Below, one piece after another: positions 9,077-19,500 of a DNA stretch of 64,000 nt. The notes under the pieces are model-generated. The model made no database searches, was not told the DNA's origin, and saw only the letters and a list, made by a program, of their open reading frames with translations. This DNA is from Aquitalea palustris (GTDB lineage Bacteria > Pseudomonadota > Gammaproteobacteria > Burkholderiales > Chromobacteriaceae): assembly GCF_003693445.1 (NCBI RefSeq), contig NZ_RFAR01000023.1, forward strand, positions 1 through 64,000, read 5' to 3'. Numbering within the stretch: the stretch's first letter is position 1; each line of letters opens with the position of its first letter. The position numbers and the translations under genes were made by a program.

Positions 9077-9454
9077 TTAGGCAGCAGCTTCGGCCTCGGC
9101 TGCCGGCTGCTGGGAATCCAGCAGGTTCTTGGCCTTTTCGTCCTTCATCATCGGGGACGCTTCGGTAACGGCGCGATCCAGCTTGATGGTGAGGTGACGC
9201 AGAACAGCGTCGTTGAACTTGAAGGCGTGCTCGATCTCGGCCAGGGTTTCGGACTGGCACTCAACGTTCATCAGAACGTAGTGGGCTTTGTGCAGCTTCT
9301 GGATCGGGTAAGCCAGTTGACGACGGCCCCAATCTTCCAGACGGTGAATCTTGCCTTCAGCGGCCAGAACCATGCCCTTGTAGCGCTCGATCATGGCCGG
9401 AACCTGTTCGCTCTGGTCCGGATGGACGATGAACACGATTTCGTAATGACGCAT
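9077..9454 (-). CDS. rpsF: 30S ribosomal protein S6
   Basis: This 125-residue protein starts [17 protein letters not shown] and contains [20 protein letters not shown], the conserved S6 core. The C-terminal tail is Ala/Glu-rich, which is usual. It is the first gene of the operon; AAGGAG lies six bases before the ATG. The 5' leader is structured (see 9477-9519) and a sigma70-type promoter lies at 9523-9551. Confidence 0.97.
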   Translation of the reverse strand: MRHYEIVFIVHPDQSEQVPAMIERYKGMVLAAEGKIHRLEDWGRRQLAYPIQKLHKAHYVLMNVECQSETLAEIEHAFKFNDAVLRHLTIKLDRAVTEASPMMKDEKAKNLLDSQQPAAEAEAAA

Positions 9455-9476
9455 GTTAACTCCTTATGGCTATTTA

Positions 9477-9519
9477 GCTTTTTGCCATGCGGTTGCAAAA
9501 AGCAAGGTAGTGAAACCGC
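9477..9519 (-). promoter_or_regulatory. Structured rpsF leader, candidate S6:S18 autoregulatory element
   Basis: On the transcript a perfect 9-bp stem (GCUUUUUGC/GCAAAAAGC, 9477-9503) closes a 9-nt loop, AACCGCAUG. The loop bases AACCGC can also pair with GCGGUU located 5' of the stem (9514-9519), which gives an H-type pseudoknot or a competing hairpin. Leaders of rpsF operons in many bacteria bind the S6:S18 complex through a CCG-containing structure; the CCG loop here fits that idea, but the assignment is inference. Confidence 0.5.
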
Positions 9520-9522
9520 AGC

Positions 9523-9551
9523 ATTCTACGCACTTAATCCTGCTGCGGCAA
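9523..9551 (-). promoter_or_regulatory. Probable sigma70 promoter of rpsF operon
   Basis: Reading the minus strand, TTGCCG (9551-9546) and TAGAAT (9528-9523) are separated by exactly 17 bp. Transcription would start near 9516, giving a leader of about 60 nt. Confidence 0.6.
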
Positions 9552-9618
9552 ACAAAATCGGCCAGTGGCTGCGGCACAATACGGCAAGCGTGGCAAAAGC
9601 AGCAAGGCTGCTGGTGGC

Positions 9619-9894
9619 TTACAGCCGTTTTTCGCGCCGGATATCGCTGACCAGGCCGTTGTGCAGAATCACCAGCGTGGTGTAGGGCAGATCGGCATCG
9701 CCCAGCCAGAACAACTGCCGGTCGCCATTGGCGGCGGGGTCGGCACGCACATAATCCGGCTTGCCGGCCGCTTGCAGCAGCTCGGCTTCACTCATGTCGC
9801 GGTGCAAATGCATGAACTGCTCGAAAGGCAGCGGGTCGGCTAGCGACCACGACGACAGCAGCAGGCCGGCCAGCACGGACAATACGGTTTTCAT
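9619..9894 (-). CDS. Small exported protein, BamE/SmpA-like pattern
   Basis: This 91-residue protein begins with a signal peptide (MKTVLSVLAGLLLSSWSLA). The mature part has MSEAELLQAAGKPDYV, resembling the GMTeaqVlqkaGkPd start of BamE/OmlA-like folds, then a short beta segment LVILHNGLVSDIRREKR. The lipobox cysteine of true BamE is absent, so it is probably soluble and periplasmic. The start at 9894 is chosen for the signal peptide, with AGGAAA upstream. The function is unknown. Confidence 0.7.
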   Translation of the reverse strand: MKTVLSVLAGLLLSSWSLADPLPFEQFMHLHRDMSEAELLQAAGKPDYVRADPAANGDRQLFWLGDADLPYTTLVILHNGLVSDIRREKRL

Positions 9895-10108
9895 CTCGGT
9901 GATTTCCTGAAAAGGGCGGGAAACGGAATGCGGCAACGCCGAATGAAAGACTAAAGCAAGTGTTGCGCCTGCGCGCGGCCGCTATTGTTAATACCCGTTA
10001 ACAGACCTCGCCCTGCCTTGCGCCGCCTTACCGTACGACGAGTACTGTCAGCGGCAGCGCTCCTTGGCCCAGGTCCTCTGCGAGGTTTTGTCAGCGGCGC
10101 GGTAATGG

Positions 10109-10435
10109 TTAGCGGACTTTCTTCACCACCTCGATCAGCTCGGTCACCATGCCGGTGGCGTCGCCCTCCTGCAAGGCCTTGCTGACACAGCCTTTCATGT
10201 GGTTTTCCAGCAACTGCATGGATACCGCATCCAGCGCCGACTTCACCGCCGCCACCTGGGTCAGCACATCGACGCAGTAGCGATCGGCTTCCACCATGCC
10301 GCTGATGCCGCGCACCTGGCCCTCGATGCGCGCCAGCCGCTTGAGCAGCGCCGATTTGTTCGGCTGTACCACGCTCTTGCCGGCAACATCGGGCGGCGTG
10401 TGACAGCAGGCATCGGTTTTGGGGGCAAGACTCAT
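10109..10435 (-). CDS. csoR: CsoR-type copper-sensing repressor (RcnR/CsoR/FrmR family)
   Basis: This 108-residue all-helical regulator contains LLKRLARIEGQVRGI, the family signature. The Cu(I)-binding set is Cys in DRYCVDVL, then His and Cys in ENHMKGCVSKA; this Cys-His-Cys arrangement is that of CsoR rather than FrmR or RcnR. The N-terminal extension has an extra CCH. It lies 74 bp downstream of the multicopper oxidase gene on the same strand and probably represses that unit through the operator at 12078-12094, releasing when Cu(I) binds. Confidence 0.85.
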   Translation of the reverse strand: MSLAPKTDACCHTPPDVAGKSVVQPNKSALLKRLARIEGQVRGISGMVEADRYCVDVLTQVAAVKSALDAVSMQLLENHMKGCVSKALQEGDATGMVTELIEVVKKVR

Positions 10436-10509
10436 GCGAACTCCGGCAGCGGTTGGACAACAGGAGTGTCAGTGTAGCATCGCCCGCTGCCCTGCGCCGC
10501 GTGGCGGCT

Positions 10510-12012
10510 TTAGCTGCGGACGTCCAGCGTGGCCATCATGCCGGCGTCTTCATGCTCCAGAATGTGGCAGTGGAACATGCGCAAGCCTGGCCGCTGCTGG
10601 ACAAAGCGCAGCCGCACCGTTTCGCCTGCCGGAATGTTGACGACATCGCGCCAGGCCAGGAAGGCTTCGTCCTGCCACACCCCGTCATCGGTACGGGCCA
10701 GCACCTGGAACTGGGTGCCGTGAATATGGAAGGGATGATCCATATGCGCCTGGCTGACGATATCCCACTCTTCGACCTGGCCCACCTTGCCGCTGAAATC
10801 CACCCGATTCATGTCGAACTTCTTGCCATTGATCAGGAACATGGCGCTTGGGTCGGCCATGTTTTCGCTGAAGTTGACCACCCGCTTGACGGCAGGCGCG
10901 CCCAGCGCCGCAATCGGGCGCAGCGTTGCTGGCAGCTCGGCCGTTGCCTTGCTACCGCTGCGCTTGATTGTGGCCAGGGTGAGGATGTCGCCCTGCTCCT
11001 TGCCCATGGCCTTGCCACGCTGGTAGGGCAAGGCCTGCAAGGCAGATGCTTTACCAGCGGCAAAGCGCCCGGTGATGACGATTTCGGCCCGCTCACCCGG
11101 TGACAGCAGCAGGGTGTCGATGCGCCGTGGCACCGCGATCAGCCCGCCATCCGTCCCCACCAGATCGACCTCGTGCGCCGGCAAGGCCAGCTTGAGGATG
11201 CGCGCGCTGCTGGCGTTCCAGATACGCCAGCGCTGCCGTTCGCCCTCGGCCAAGGCAATCACCGGCTGCCAGCCGCCATTGACCAGCACGAACTGGCCTT
11301 CACGCCCATCGTGTTGGTCAGCCGCGCTATTGGCGGCAATCTGCCCCTGCGCGTCCAGCTTGAGGTCGGACAGCACCAGCCATTGCTCGGGCAAATGCGC
11401 CAGCGGATCGTGGCGGCTTTTCACCACGAACACCCCGGCCAGGCCCATATAGGCTTGCTGAGCGGTATGACCATGCGGGTGCGGGTGATACCAGTAGCTG
11501 GCCGCGCTGCCCGCAGCTAGCTCGAAATGATAAGTACGCTGCTGGCCGGGCAGGACCGGATCATGCGGATTGCCATCCTGCTCTGCCGGCACCGGCATGC
11601 CATGCCAGTGGATGGTGCTGGGCTGGCTTAACTGGTTGGTAAACTGCAGGCGGACTTCATCGCCCTCCCAGGCAACGATGGCCGGGCCGGGAATCTGGCC
11701 GTTATAGGCCCAGAAGGTGGTAGCCGGCTTGCCCGGCAGCAGGGGAAGCTGGACCGGTGCGGCGGCCAGCTGGCCCACCAGATGACCGGCCCCGCCGTGA
11801 TTTTGCAGCCGGGACAGCGATGACAATGGCAGGCCACGCGCCAGGCCCAGGCTGTCGGCAGCAGGCAGTGCCGCATCGCTGGCAGTGCCATGCCCCATGG
11901 CGGCGTGATCCATGCCCGGCATGCTGCCCATGCCATCAGCCCAGGCCTGGCGTAGCAGCACAGGGGTCAGGGCCAGCGCGCTGCTCAATTGCAGAAAATG
12001 TCTTCTGTCCAT
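10510..12012 (-). CDS. Tat-exported multicopper oxidase (CueO/CopA-like)
   Basis: This 500-residue protein has a twin-arginine signal (DRRHFLQLSSALALTP, then cleavage after QAWA). All four copper-binding blocks are present: HWHGMP, YWYHPHPHGH, HPFHIHGTQF and HCHILEHEDAGM, so the type 1, 2 and 3 sites look intact. A Met/His-rich patch (GMGSMPGMDHAAMGHG) after the signal is typical of copper-resistance oxidases that convert Cu(I) to Cu(II) in the periplasm. It precedes csoR and has a CsoR-type operator 66 bp upstream of the start, so copper induction is likely. Confidence 0.9.
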   Translation of the reverse strand: MDRRHFLQLSSALALTPVLLRQAWADGMGSMPGMDHAAMGHGTASDAALPAADSLGLARGLPLSSLSRLQNHGGAGHLVGQLAAAPVQLPLLPGKPATTFWAYNGQIPGPAIVAWEGDEVRLQFTNQLSQPSTIHWHGMPVPAEQDGNPHDPVLPGQQRTYHFELAAGSAASYWYHPHPHGHTAQQAYMGLAGVFVVKSRHDPLAHLPEQWLVLSDLKLDAQGQIAANSAADQHDGREGQFVLVNGGWQPVIALAEGERQRWRIWNASSARILKLALPAHEVDLVGTDGGLIAVPRRIDTLLLSPGERAEIVITGRFAAGKASALQALPYQRGKAMGKEQGDILTLATIKRSGSKATAELPATLRPIAALGAPAVKRVVNFSENMADPSAMFLINGKKFDMNRVDFSGKVGQVEEWDIVSQAHMDHPFHIHGTQFQVLARTDDGVWQDEAFLAWRDVVNIPAGETVRLRFVQQRPGLRMFHCHILEHEDAGMMATLDVRS

Positions 12013-12077
12013 GTATTGGCTCCGTCAGCAGGGGGCGGTGAACACGCTGCGGCCTGACAAGACAGCCGCCTTTTCAC

Positions 12078-12094
12078 ATACCCCCCAAGGGTAT
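12078..12094. promoter_or_regulatory. CsoR-type operator upstream of the multicopper oxidase
   Basis: ATACCC and GGGTAT form an inverted repeat around a 5-bp C-rich spacer (CCCAA). GTATACCCC-type G/C-tract palindromes flanked by TA are the known operators of CsoR proteins, and a csoR gene is in the same transcription unit. Confidence 0.75.
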
Positions 12095-12169
12095 AAAAAC
12101 CGTAGAGCAGAGTATAGCGAGCAAGGTTCCGCAATGAATCAGCAAGCTGGCAAAAAGCTGTCCTGCATC

Positions 12170-12196
12170 AAAAAACCCCATGCCGGGGCATGGGGT
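12170..12196 (-). terminator. rlmB terminator
   Basis: On the minus strand an ACCCCATGC stem with a C/G loop and its complement is followed by six T residues, 27 nt past the rlmB stop. Confidence 0.88.
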
Positions 12197-12222
12197 TGTT
12201 GGTGTGGCGCGGCGACGCTGCT

Positions 12223-12978
12223 TCAGCTGGCCTTTTCAGCGGCCAGCACTCGCTGACGGCGGCTTTCAGCCAGCACCATGCCGGAGGACACCGACACATT
12301 GAGGCTTTCCACCGTGCCAAACATGGGGATGGACACCAGCACATCGCAGTGTTCGCGCGTCAGGCGGCGCATGCCCTCGCCTTCCGAGCCCATTACCCAG
12401 GCCAGCGGGCCGGCGGCGTCGACATGGAACAGATCGGTATCGGCTTCCATGGTGGTACCGGCGATCCATACCCCGGCGTCTTTCAGGTCACGCAGGGTGC
12501 GCGCCAGATTGGTAACGGTGATATAGGGAATCACCTCCGCTGCGCCGCAGGCTACCTTGGATACGGTGGCATTCAGCCCGGCCGAGCGGTCTTTGGGGGC
12601 GATGACGGCATGCGCGCCCATGGCATCGGCCACGCGCAGGCAGGCACCCAGATTATGCGGATCGGTGACACCGTCCAGAATCAGCAGCAGCGGCGGCTCG
12701 GCCAGGTTTTCCAGCACGTCGTCCAGGTCTACGTGATTACGGCTGGCATCGATCATCGCCACCACGCCCTGATGGCGGGCATTGCCGCTCATGCTGTCCA
12801 GCCTTGCCTTGTCGACGATGTGCAGCTTGATGTTTTCTTCGCCAGCTTTTTCCAGCACCGCTTTGGCCCGTTCGTCGTGGCGGCCGCCGGCCAGCCAGAT
12901 TTCGAGCAGGCTCTTCGGGTTCTGCCACAAGCGGGCGTTAATGGCATGAAAGCCGTGAATGAGTCGCTTGTTGCTCAT
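12223..12978 (-). CDS. rlmB: 23S rRNA (guanosine-2251-2'-O)-methyltransferase
   Basis: This 251-residue SPOUT methyltransferase has an N-terminal substrate-binding domain ([12 protein letters not shown]) and a C-terminal SpoU knot domain. The knot motifs are [45 protein letters not shown] and [20 protein letters not shown]. These are diagnostic for RlmB/TrmH, and LIHGFHAIN plus the length favours RlmB. It is a single gene with its own terminator. Confidence 0.93.
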   Translation of the reverse strand: MSNKRLIHGFHAINARLWQNPKSLLEIWLAGGRHDERAKAVLEKAGEENIKLHIVDKARLDSMSGNARHQGVVAMIDASRNHVDLDDVLENLAEPPLLLILDGVTDPHNLGACLRVADAMGAHAVIAPKDRSAGLNATVSKVACGAAEVIPYITVTNLARTLRDLKDAGVWIAGTTMEADTDLFHVDAAGPLAWVMGSEGEGMRRLTREHCDVLVSIPMFGTVESLNVSVSSGMVLAESRRQRVLAAEKAS

Positions 12979-13062
12979 GCGCTTGAAGCCTTGTAAACGG
13001 GGAATGGCCGCTATTGTAGCCGCAAAGCCGGCCAGGCGGCGGCCAAACTGCGCGCGTCCCCG

Positions 13063-16000
13063 CTACAGATCGCCCTGCCAGTCGGCCATGGTCGCCAGCC
13101 GCGCCGACTGGCTGAGCTGTGCCGCCAGCGCCGGAAATTCGGTCGCTGGCACCGGCTTGCCAAAGTGATAGCCCTGCAACAGCGTGCAGCCTTTGAGTTC
13201 GAGAAAGTCCGCCTGGGCGGCGTTTTCCACCCCTTCGGCCACCACGCTGAACTTGAGCTTCCTGGACATGGCCAGAATGGCTTCGGCAATGGCCACGCTG
13301 TCTTCATCGCCGGGCAGGCCGTCGACAAAGGAACGGTCGATTTTCAGTGTATCCAGCGGGAAGCGCTTCAGATGCGACAGCGAGGAATAGCCCGTGCCGA
13401 AGTCATCGATGGACAGCCAGACGCCCAGTGCCTTGAGTTCGCCCAGCTGGTGCACGGTTTCCACCGGGTTCTGCATGATCATGCTCTCGGTAATTTCCAG
13501 TTCCAGCCGGCTGGCTTCCAGTCCGGCGGTCTGCAAGGCGCGAGCCACATTGTCTACCAGCGTGCTCTGCTCGAACTGGCGCGCCGACAGATTGACCGCC
13601 ACTCGCGGCACATACAGGCCGGCCTGATCCCAGGCTTTCAGTTGACGGCAGGCTTCCTGCAATACCCAGTCGCCAATCGGCTTGATCAGCCCGGTTTCCT
13701 CGGCCAGCGGAATAAAGCGCAAGGGCGGGATCAAGCCCAGTTGCGGGTGACGCCAGCGTATCAGCACTTCCACCCCGGACATGTCGCGGCTGGCGGCATT
13801 GAGCTGTGGCTGGTAGTGCAATTCGAATTCGCCCCGCTCCAGCGCCTGGCGCATGCCGTTTTCCAGCAGCAGCCGCTCGAAAGTCTGGGTATTCATCTCG
13901 GCATCAAAAAACTGATAAGTGTTCTTGCCGGCATCCTTGGCGCGGTACATGGCGACATCGGCATTTTTCAGCAGGCTGCGCGCATCGGTGCCGTCATTGG
14001 GAAACACGCTGATACCGATGCTGCCGGTGACACACACCTCATGCTCTTCCAGCCGCAGGCCACGGCCAAGCACCGCGAGGATTTCCTCAGCCAGACCAGC
14101 CAATTCCGACTGATCGGCAAAACGGGTCAGCAGCAGGGTGAATTCGTCGCCGCCCTGGCGGGCCAGGAGGCCGCGCTCGCCCACCGAGTTAGACAGACGG
14201 ATGGCAATTTCACGCAGCAGTTCATCACCGGACTGGTGACCGAATGAGTCGTTGATCAGCTTGAAACGGTCCAGATCGATAAACATCACCGCCAGCGGGC
14301 CGGGTTCGCCACTCATCTCGACAATGGCCTGTTCCAGCCGGCTGATCAGGCTGCTGCGGTTGGGCAGGCGGGTGAGCGGATCGTGATTGGCCAAAAACTG
14401 CAGGCGCTCTTCGGCCTGCTTGCGCACGGTAATGTCGGAAAACACCGCGACGTAATTGCTGTGAAAACCAGCATCATCGCGTACCAGCGAGATGGACAGC
14501 TCGGCCGGATACCAGTCGCCATTCTTGCGCCGGTCGCGCATTTCACCCTGCCATTGGCCGTGCAGGGCCAGCGCCTGCTGCATGTGCTGGCTGGCCACAT
14601 CGTCGCTATCGGCAAAAATACGCGACAACTTGCCCAGCGCCTCGCCTTCCTCGTAGCCGGTAATGCGGGTAAAGGCATGGTTGACCGCGATGATGCGCGC
14701 ATCGGCGTCCAGGATGAGGATGCCCTCGGCCGAATTCTCGAATACCTTGGCCGCCAGCTTGAGGTTGGTATCTGCCGCAATACGGTCCGAAATATCCACC
14801 ACCACGCCAATCAGCGCCGGCTTGCCCTCGTACTCCACCAGCCGGCTGTGTACTTCCAGGTTAACCAGATGGCCATCGCGGCTGATGGCGCGGGTGGTGT
14901 AGTGCATGATCGGGATATTGTCGCGCAGCCGGCGCTTGATCTGCAGCCGGATGCGAGCGGCTTCGCTGGCGGGCAGCAGCCGCTCCAGCGCCATGTTCTG
15001 TATCTCCTGCGGCGGGTAGCCGACGATATCAGCCAGCTTGGGATTCACATACACCAGCTTCTCGTCCTGCATGATGTAAATGCCCACCAGGGTCTGCTCC
15101 ACCAGCGCCCAGTATTTGTCTTCGGCCTCTTTCTTGGCCTGCTGCTCTTCGCGGCTGCGGGTGATGTCGGTGTCCACGCTGCCTACCCCGGCCGGCCGGC
15201 CCTGGCTGTCGAACAGCGGAAATTTGCTGACTAGCATGGTGAAGCTGCTGCCGCCCACGCTGAAGCTTTCCTCGAACTGGCGCGCCTCCAGGCAATTGAG
15301 CACCACCGCATCCTGTTGCTTGATACGGCTGGCGTCATCGGCAGTGAAATAGTCTTCCAGCGAGCGGCCTACCATGGCGTGCTCGCTGACGCCCAGCATG
15401 CGGCTGTACGCACGATTGGCCAGCAGGAAGCGGCCATCCAGCCCCTTGAGCGACATCATGTTGGGGCTGTTGTTGACCAGCGACTCCACCCGCGAACGGA
15501 ATTCGTTCAGCTCGTCTTCCTTGCGCCGCTGCACATCACTGAGCGTGGCCACCAGCAAGGCCGCCACAATGAAGGTGAGGCAGAGCACGGTGTCGTTCAT
15601 CAGCTCGGCCACGCCGGCATGCAGATACAGGCCGGGCAGAAAACACGGCAGCGACAGCAGCAGGCAGAGCAGCGAGCCAGACAGGCAAGCCCCCAGCAAG
15701 CGGCCACGGAAAGCGGCCCAGATCAGCAGCGGGAAGAATAATACCGGGCGGGGAAAAGGCAGGCTTTGCGCATTGCTGACCATGGAGGCCCACACCACCA
15801 GCATCACCAGCAGAATCACCAGCAATTCCAGCAGGCGACGCCGGTCGGGCCAGCCGGGCATGCGCAGCAGTGGCAGCCAGCAGGTCATGGCCAGCATGGC
15901 GCAACCGGCAGCCAGCGCCGTCCATTGCAATACCTGCGGCAAATTGCCGTACCACAGCGAAAAGATGCCCAGCAAGGCCACTGGCGGGGCGAGCAGATAG

Positions 16001-16344
16001 GCGGAAACTTCCAGCAGTCGCCACAGCAACTGGGCAATGGCCGAGCCATCCTCCGCGCCGGTGTCCCCCTGCAGCAAGCGTGCACCTGGCAGCATCAGCA
16101 GCAGCGACGCAGACAGCGCCAGCGCCCATGGCCATGCCAGCCACTGCATGCTGATCAGCCATGCCGCCACCGGCCAGCGCCAGGCCACACCGGCACCACG
16201 CCATAGCAGCCAGCCGGCGAACAGGCCGTGTGGCAGGAAACCATATAAAGGAATTTCACCCAGCACCTGTCTGGGCCATAACAACAAGCTGGCGGCAAAC
16301 AGCGCAAAGGCCGCCCAGCTTGCAAACATCCCCTTTGTATTCAC
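13063..16344 (-). CDS. Membrane PAS-GGDEF-EAL protein (c-di-GMP turnover)
   Basis: This 1093-residue protein starts with an eight-or-more-helix membrane sensor (MASE1-like, about residues 1-280), followed by three PAS domains (about 285-650), GGDEF (motif near 729) and EAL (about 825-1070). GGDEF is intact but the RxxD inhibitory site at the expected spacing is absent. The phosphodiesterase side retains [35 protein letters not shown] and AEGVEN, so it is probably active. It likely tunes cyclic di-GMP in response to a membrane or redox/ligand signal. It stands alone between rlmB and mfd. Confidence 0.9.
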   Translation of the reverse strand: MNTKGMFASWAAFALFAASLLLWPRQVLGEIPLYGFLPHGLFAGWLLWRGAGVAWRWPVAAWLISMQWLAWPWALALSASLLLMLPGARLLQGDTGAEDGSAIAQLLWRLLEVSAYLLAPPVALLGIFSLWYGNLPQVLQWTALAAGCAMLAMTCWLPLLRMPGWPDRRRLLELLVILLVMLVVWASMVSNAQSLPFPRPVLFFPLLIWAAFRGRLLGACLSGSLLCLLLSLPCFLPGLYLHAGVAELMNDTVLCLTFIVAALLVATLSDVQRRKEDELNEFRSRVESLVNNSPNMMSLKGLDGRFLLANRAYSRMLGVSEHAMVGRSLEDYFTADDASRIKQQDAVVLNCLEARQFEESFSVGGSSFTMLVSKFPLFDSQGRPAGVGSVDTDITRSREEQQAKKEAEDKYWALVEQTLVGIYIMQDEKLVYVNPKLADIVGYPPQEIQNMALERLLPASEAARIRLQIKRRLRDNIPIMHYTTRAISRDGHLVNLEVHSRLVEYEGKPALIGVVVDISDRIAADTNLKLAAKVFENSAEGILILDADARIIAVNHAFTRITGYEEGEALGKLSRIFADSDDVASQHMQQALALHGQWQGEMRDRRKNGDWYPAELSISLVRDDAGFHSNYVAVFSDITVRKQAEERLQFLANHDPLTRLPNRSSLISRLEQAIVEMSGEPGPLAVMFIDLDRFKLINDSFGHQSGDELLREIAIRLSNSVGERGLLARQGGDEFTLLLTRFADQSELAGLAEEILAVLGRGLRLEEHEVCVTGSIGISVFPNDGTDARSLLKNADVAMYRAKDAGKNTYQFFDAEMNTQTFERLLLENGMRQALERGEFELHYQPQLNAASRDMSGVEVLIRWRHPQLGLIPPLRFIPLAEETGLIKPIGDWVLQEACRQLKAWDQAGLYVPRVAVNLSARQFEQSTLVDNVARALQTAGLEASRLELEITESMIMQNPVETVHQLGELKALGVWLSIDDFGTGYSSLSHLKRFPLDTLKIDRSFVDGLPGDEDSVAIAEAILAMSRKLKFSVVAEGVENAAQADFLELKGCTLLQGYHFGKPVPATEFPALAAQLSQSARLATMADWQGDL

Positions 16345-16477
16345 TCTCCCAGTCCTTTGCAGCCATGCATTGACCCTGCCCGCTCATGCTCGGGGGCAGT
16401 GATTATTTGAAGTGTGGTTCAGATGCCTGGCGGATTGCGGGCCTTGTGGCCTCTTGTAAATGGATGGCAAACACACC

Positions 16478-16505
16478 TTTGGTATGAAATGCCCGCTGGT
16501 ATAAT
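16478..16505 (+). promoter_or_regulatory. Probable mfd promoter
   Basis: A perfect -10 TATAAT lies at 16500-16505, with TTTGGT as a weak -35 sixteen bases upstream. Transcription would begin about 20 nt before the mfd ATG. Confidence 0.5.
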
Positions 16506-16533
16506 ACCCGCAGATCCACGAATGTGAAGAAGA

Positions 16534-19500
16534 ATGTTGGACACTCTGCCCCGCATTGCCCCGGCCGGTCAAAAGACCCGCTGCCCCGCCCTGCCGGATG
16601 GTCTGGACGCGGCCGTACTGGCTGGTCTGGCCCAGGCTGGCCACACCCTGCTCATCCTCACTGCCGATGCCCAGGCCGCCCAGCGGCTGAAGGCCGAGCT
16701 GCCGTGGTTTGCGCCCGACATCAAGGCCGCCTTGCTGCCGGACTGGGAAACCCTGCCCTACGACCATTTTTCGCCACACGGCGAACTGGTGAGCGAGCGG
16801 CTGGCCACGCTGTGGCAAATCCATCGCGGCGAATGCCAGGTGGTGATTGCCCCGGTCAGCACCGCCATGACGCGGCTGGCCCCGGTCAGCTATCTGCTGG
16901 GTCGCACCTTCTTGTTGCAAAGCAAACAGCAACTGGATGTGGAGCAATTGCGCGCCGACATGGTGATGGCAGGCTACAACCACGTCACCCAGGTGATGGC
17001 CCCGGGTGAGTTTTCCATTCGTGGCGGGCTGGTGGACCTGTTCCCCATGGGCAGCACCCTGCCCTACCGCATCGACCTGTTCGACAAGGAAATCGACAGC
17101 CTGCGCACCTTCGATCCGGACAGCCAGCGCACGCTGTACCCGGTGCCGGGAATCCGCATGCTGCCGGCACGGGAATACCCGGCCGACGAAAGCGGCGTCA
17201 CCGCCTTCCGCCAGCACTACCGCGAGCGGGTCGAGGGCGATCCGTCCAAAAGCCGCATTTATAAAGAGGTATCGGCCAATCTGTTCCCGGCCGGCATCGA
17301 GTACTACCTGCCGCTGTTCTTCGACGAAACCGCCACCCTGTTCGACTACGTGGGTGAATCCGCGCTGGTGGTGTTGCACCGCGACGTGGCCGGGGCTGCC
17401 GACACCTTCTGGAAAGATGTGCAGAACCGCTACCACATGGCGCAGGGCGATCCGGAACGTCCGGTACTGCCGCCGGCCGATGTGTTTTTGCGCCAGGACG
17501 AGTTCCTCGGCCGCATCAAGCCCTATTCGCGCATTGAAATTCCCGCCAGTGGCGAGCCGGATGACCTCAGCCTGGCCCTGCCCGACCTGGCGGTGGAACG
17601 CCGCGCCGACAACCCGCTGCACAAGCTGGCGCACTATCTGCAAAGCAGCGGCCAGCGCGTGCTGCTGACAGCAGAAAGCCTGGGCCGGCGCGAAACCATG
17701 GTGCAGTTCCTGCAGGAACACGGCATCAAGCCGCAACTGATCGACCACTGGCAGGAATTTGCCAGCGGCAGCATGCCGCTGGCGCTGGTGGTGGCCCCGC
17801 TATATTCCGGCTTTGCCCAGCAGCAACCGCCGTTGTCCATCATTACCGAGAGCGAGCTGTACCAGCACATCGCACGCAGCCATACCCGCCGCCGCCATGT
17901 GAAGATGAGTTCGGACTCCATGCTGCGCGACCTGGCCGAGGTGAAATCCGGCGACCCGGTGGTGCACGAGCAGCACGGTATTGGCCGCTATATCGGCCTG
18001 GTATCGATGGACCTGGGCGAAGGCGAAACCGAGCTGATGCAGCTGGAATACGCCGACAATGCCACCCTGTATGTGCCGGTAAGCCAGCTGCACCTGATTT
18101 CGCGCTATGCCGGCGGCCCGTCCGAGCAGGCCCCACTGCACAAGCTGGGCAACCCGGCCTGGGAAAAGGCCAAGAAGCGCGCCGCGGAAAAAGCCCGCGA
18201 CACCGCCGCCGAACTGCTCAATCTCTATGCCCAGCGTGCCGCACGCGAAGGACACAGCTTTACCCTGTCCCACCATGATTACGACGCCTTTGCCGCCGGC
18301 TTCGGTTTCGAGGAAACCATCGACCAGGCCAATGCCATCGAAGCCGTCATCCACGATATGTGCAGCGGCAAGCCGATGGACCGCCTGGTGTGCGGCGATG
18401 TGGGCTTTGGCAAGACCGAAGTCGCACTGCGCGCGGCTTTTGTGGCGGTGATGGGTGGCAAGCAGGTGGCGCTGCTGGTGCCCACCACCCTGCTGGCCGA
18501 GCAGCATTTCCAGAATTTCTCCGACCGCTTCAACGACTGGCCGATCAAGATTGCCGAGCTGTCGCGCTTTCGCAGCGCCAAGGAAAGCAAGGCGGCGCTG
18601 GCCGGGCTGGCCGAGGGCACGGTGGACATCGTCATCGGCACCCACAAGCTGGTGCAGCCGGACGTACAGTTCAAGAACCTGGGGCTGGTGATCATCGACG
18701 AAGAACACCGCTTTGGCGTGCGCCAGAAGGAACAGCTCAAGCGCCTGCGCGCCAATGTCGACGTGCTCACCCTCACCGCCACGCCGATTCCACGCACGCT
18801 GTCGATGGCGCTGGAAGGGCTGCGTGACTTCTCGGTCATCGCCACCGCGCCCAACCGCCGGCTGGCAGTGAAAACCTTCATCAGCCCGGCCAGCAATGGG
18901 GTGATCCGCGAAGCGGTGCTGCGCGAACTCAAGCGCGGCGGCCAGGTATTCTTCCTGCACAATGAAGTCGACACCATCGAGAACATGCGGGAAAAACTGG
19001 CCGAACTGGTGCCGGAAGCGCGCATCGGCGTGGCCCATGGCCAGTTGCGCGAACGCGAGCTGGAACAGGTGATGCGCGACTTCCTGCAGCAGCGCTTCAA
19101 TGTACTGCTGTGCTCCACCATCATCGAAACCGGCATCGATATTCCCAATGCCAACACCATCCTGATCAACCGCGCCGACAAGTTCGGCCTGGCCCAGCTG
19201 CACCAGCTGCGTGGCCGGGTGGGCCGCAGCCATCACCAGGCTTATGCCTATCTGCTGACGCCGGATGGCATGACCAAGGATGCCGGCAAGCGGCTGGAAG
19301 CCATCCAGCTATCCGGCGAGCTGGGCGCCGGTTTCTATCTGGCCATGCACGATATGGAAATCCGTGGTGCCGGCGAAGTGCTGGGCGAGGGCCAGTCGGG
19401 CGAGATGCAGGAAGTGGGCTTCTCCTTGTTTACCGAGATGCTGAAACAGGCGGTGCGCGACCTGAAAAAAGGCCGCGAACCCGACCTGGACGCGCCGCTG

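Noticed and set aside
16384-17748. 454-codon minus-strand frame over the mfd promoter and 5' end
   Set aside because: It runs through the mfd promoter and is antisense to conserved mfd domains; no motif is visible.
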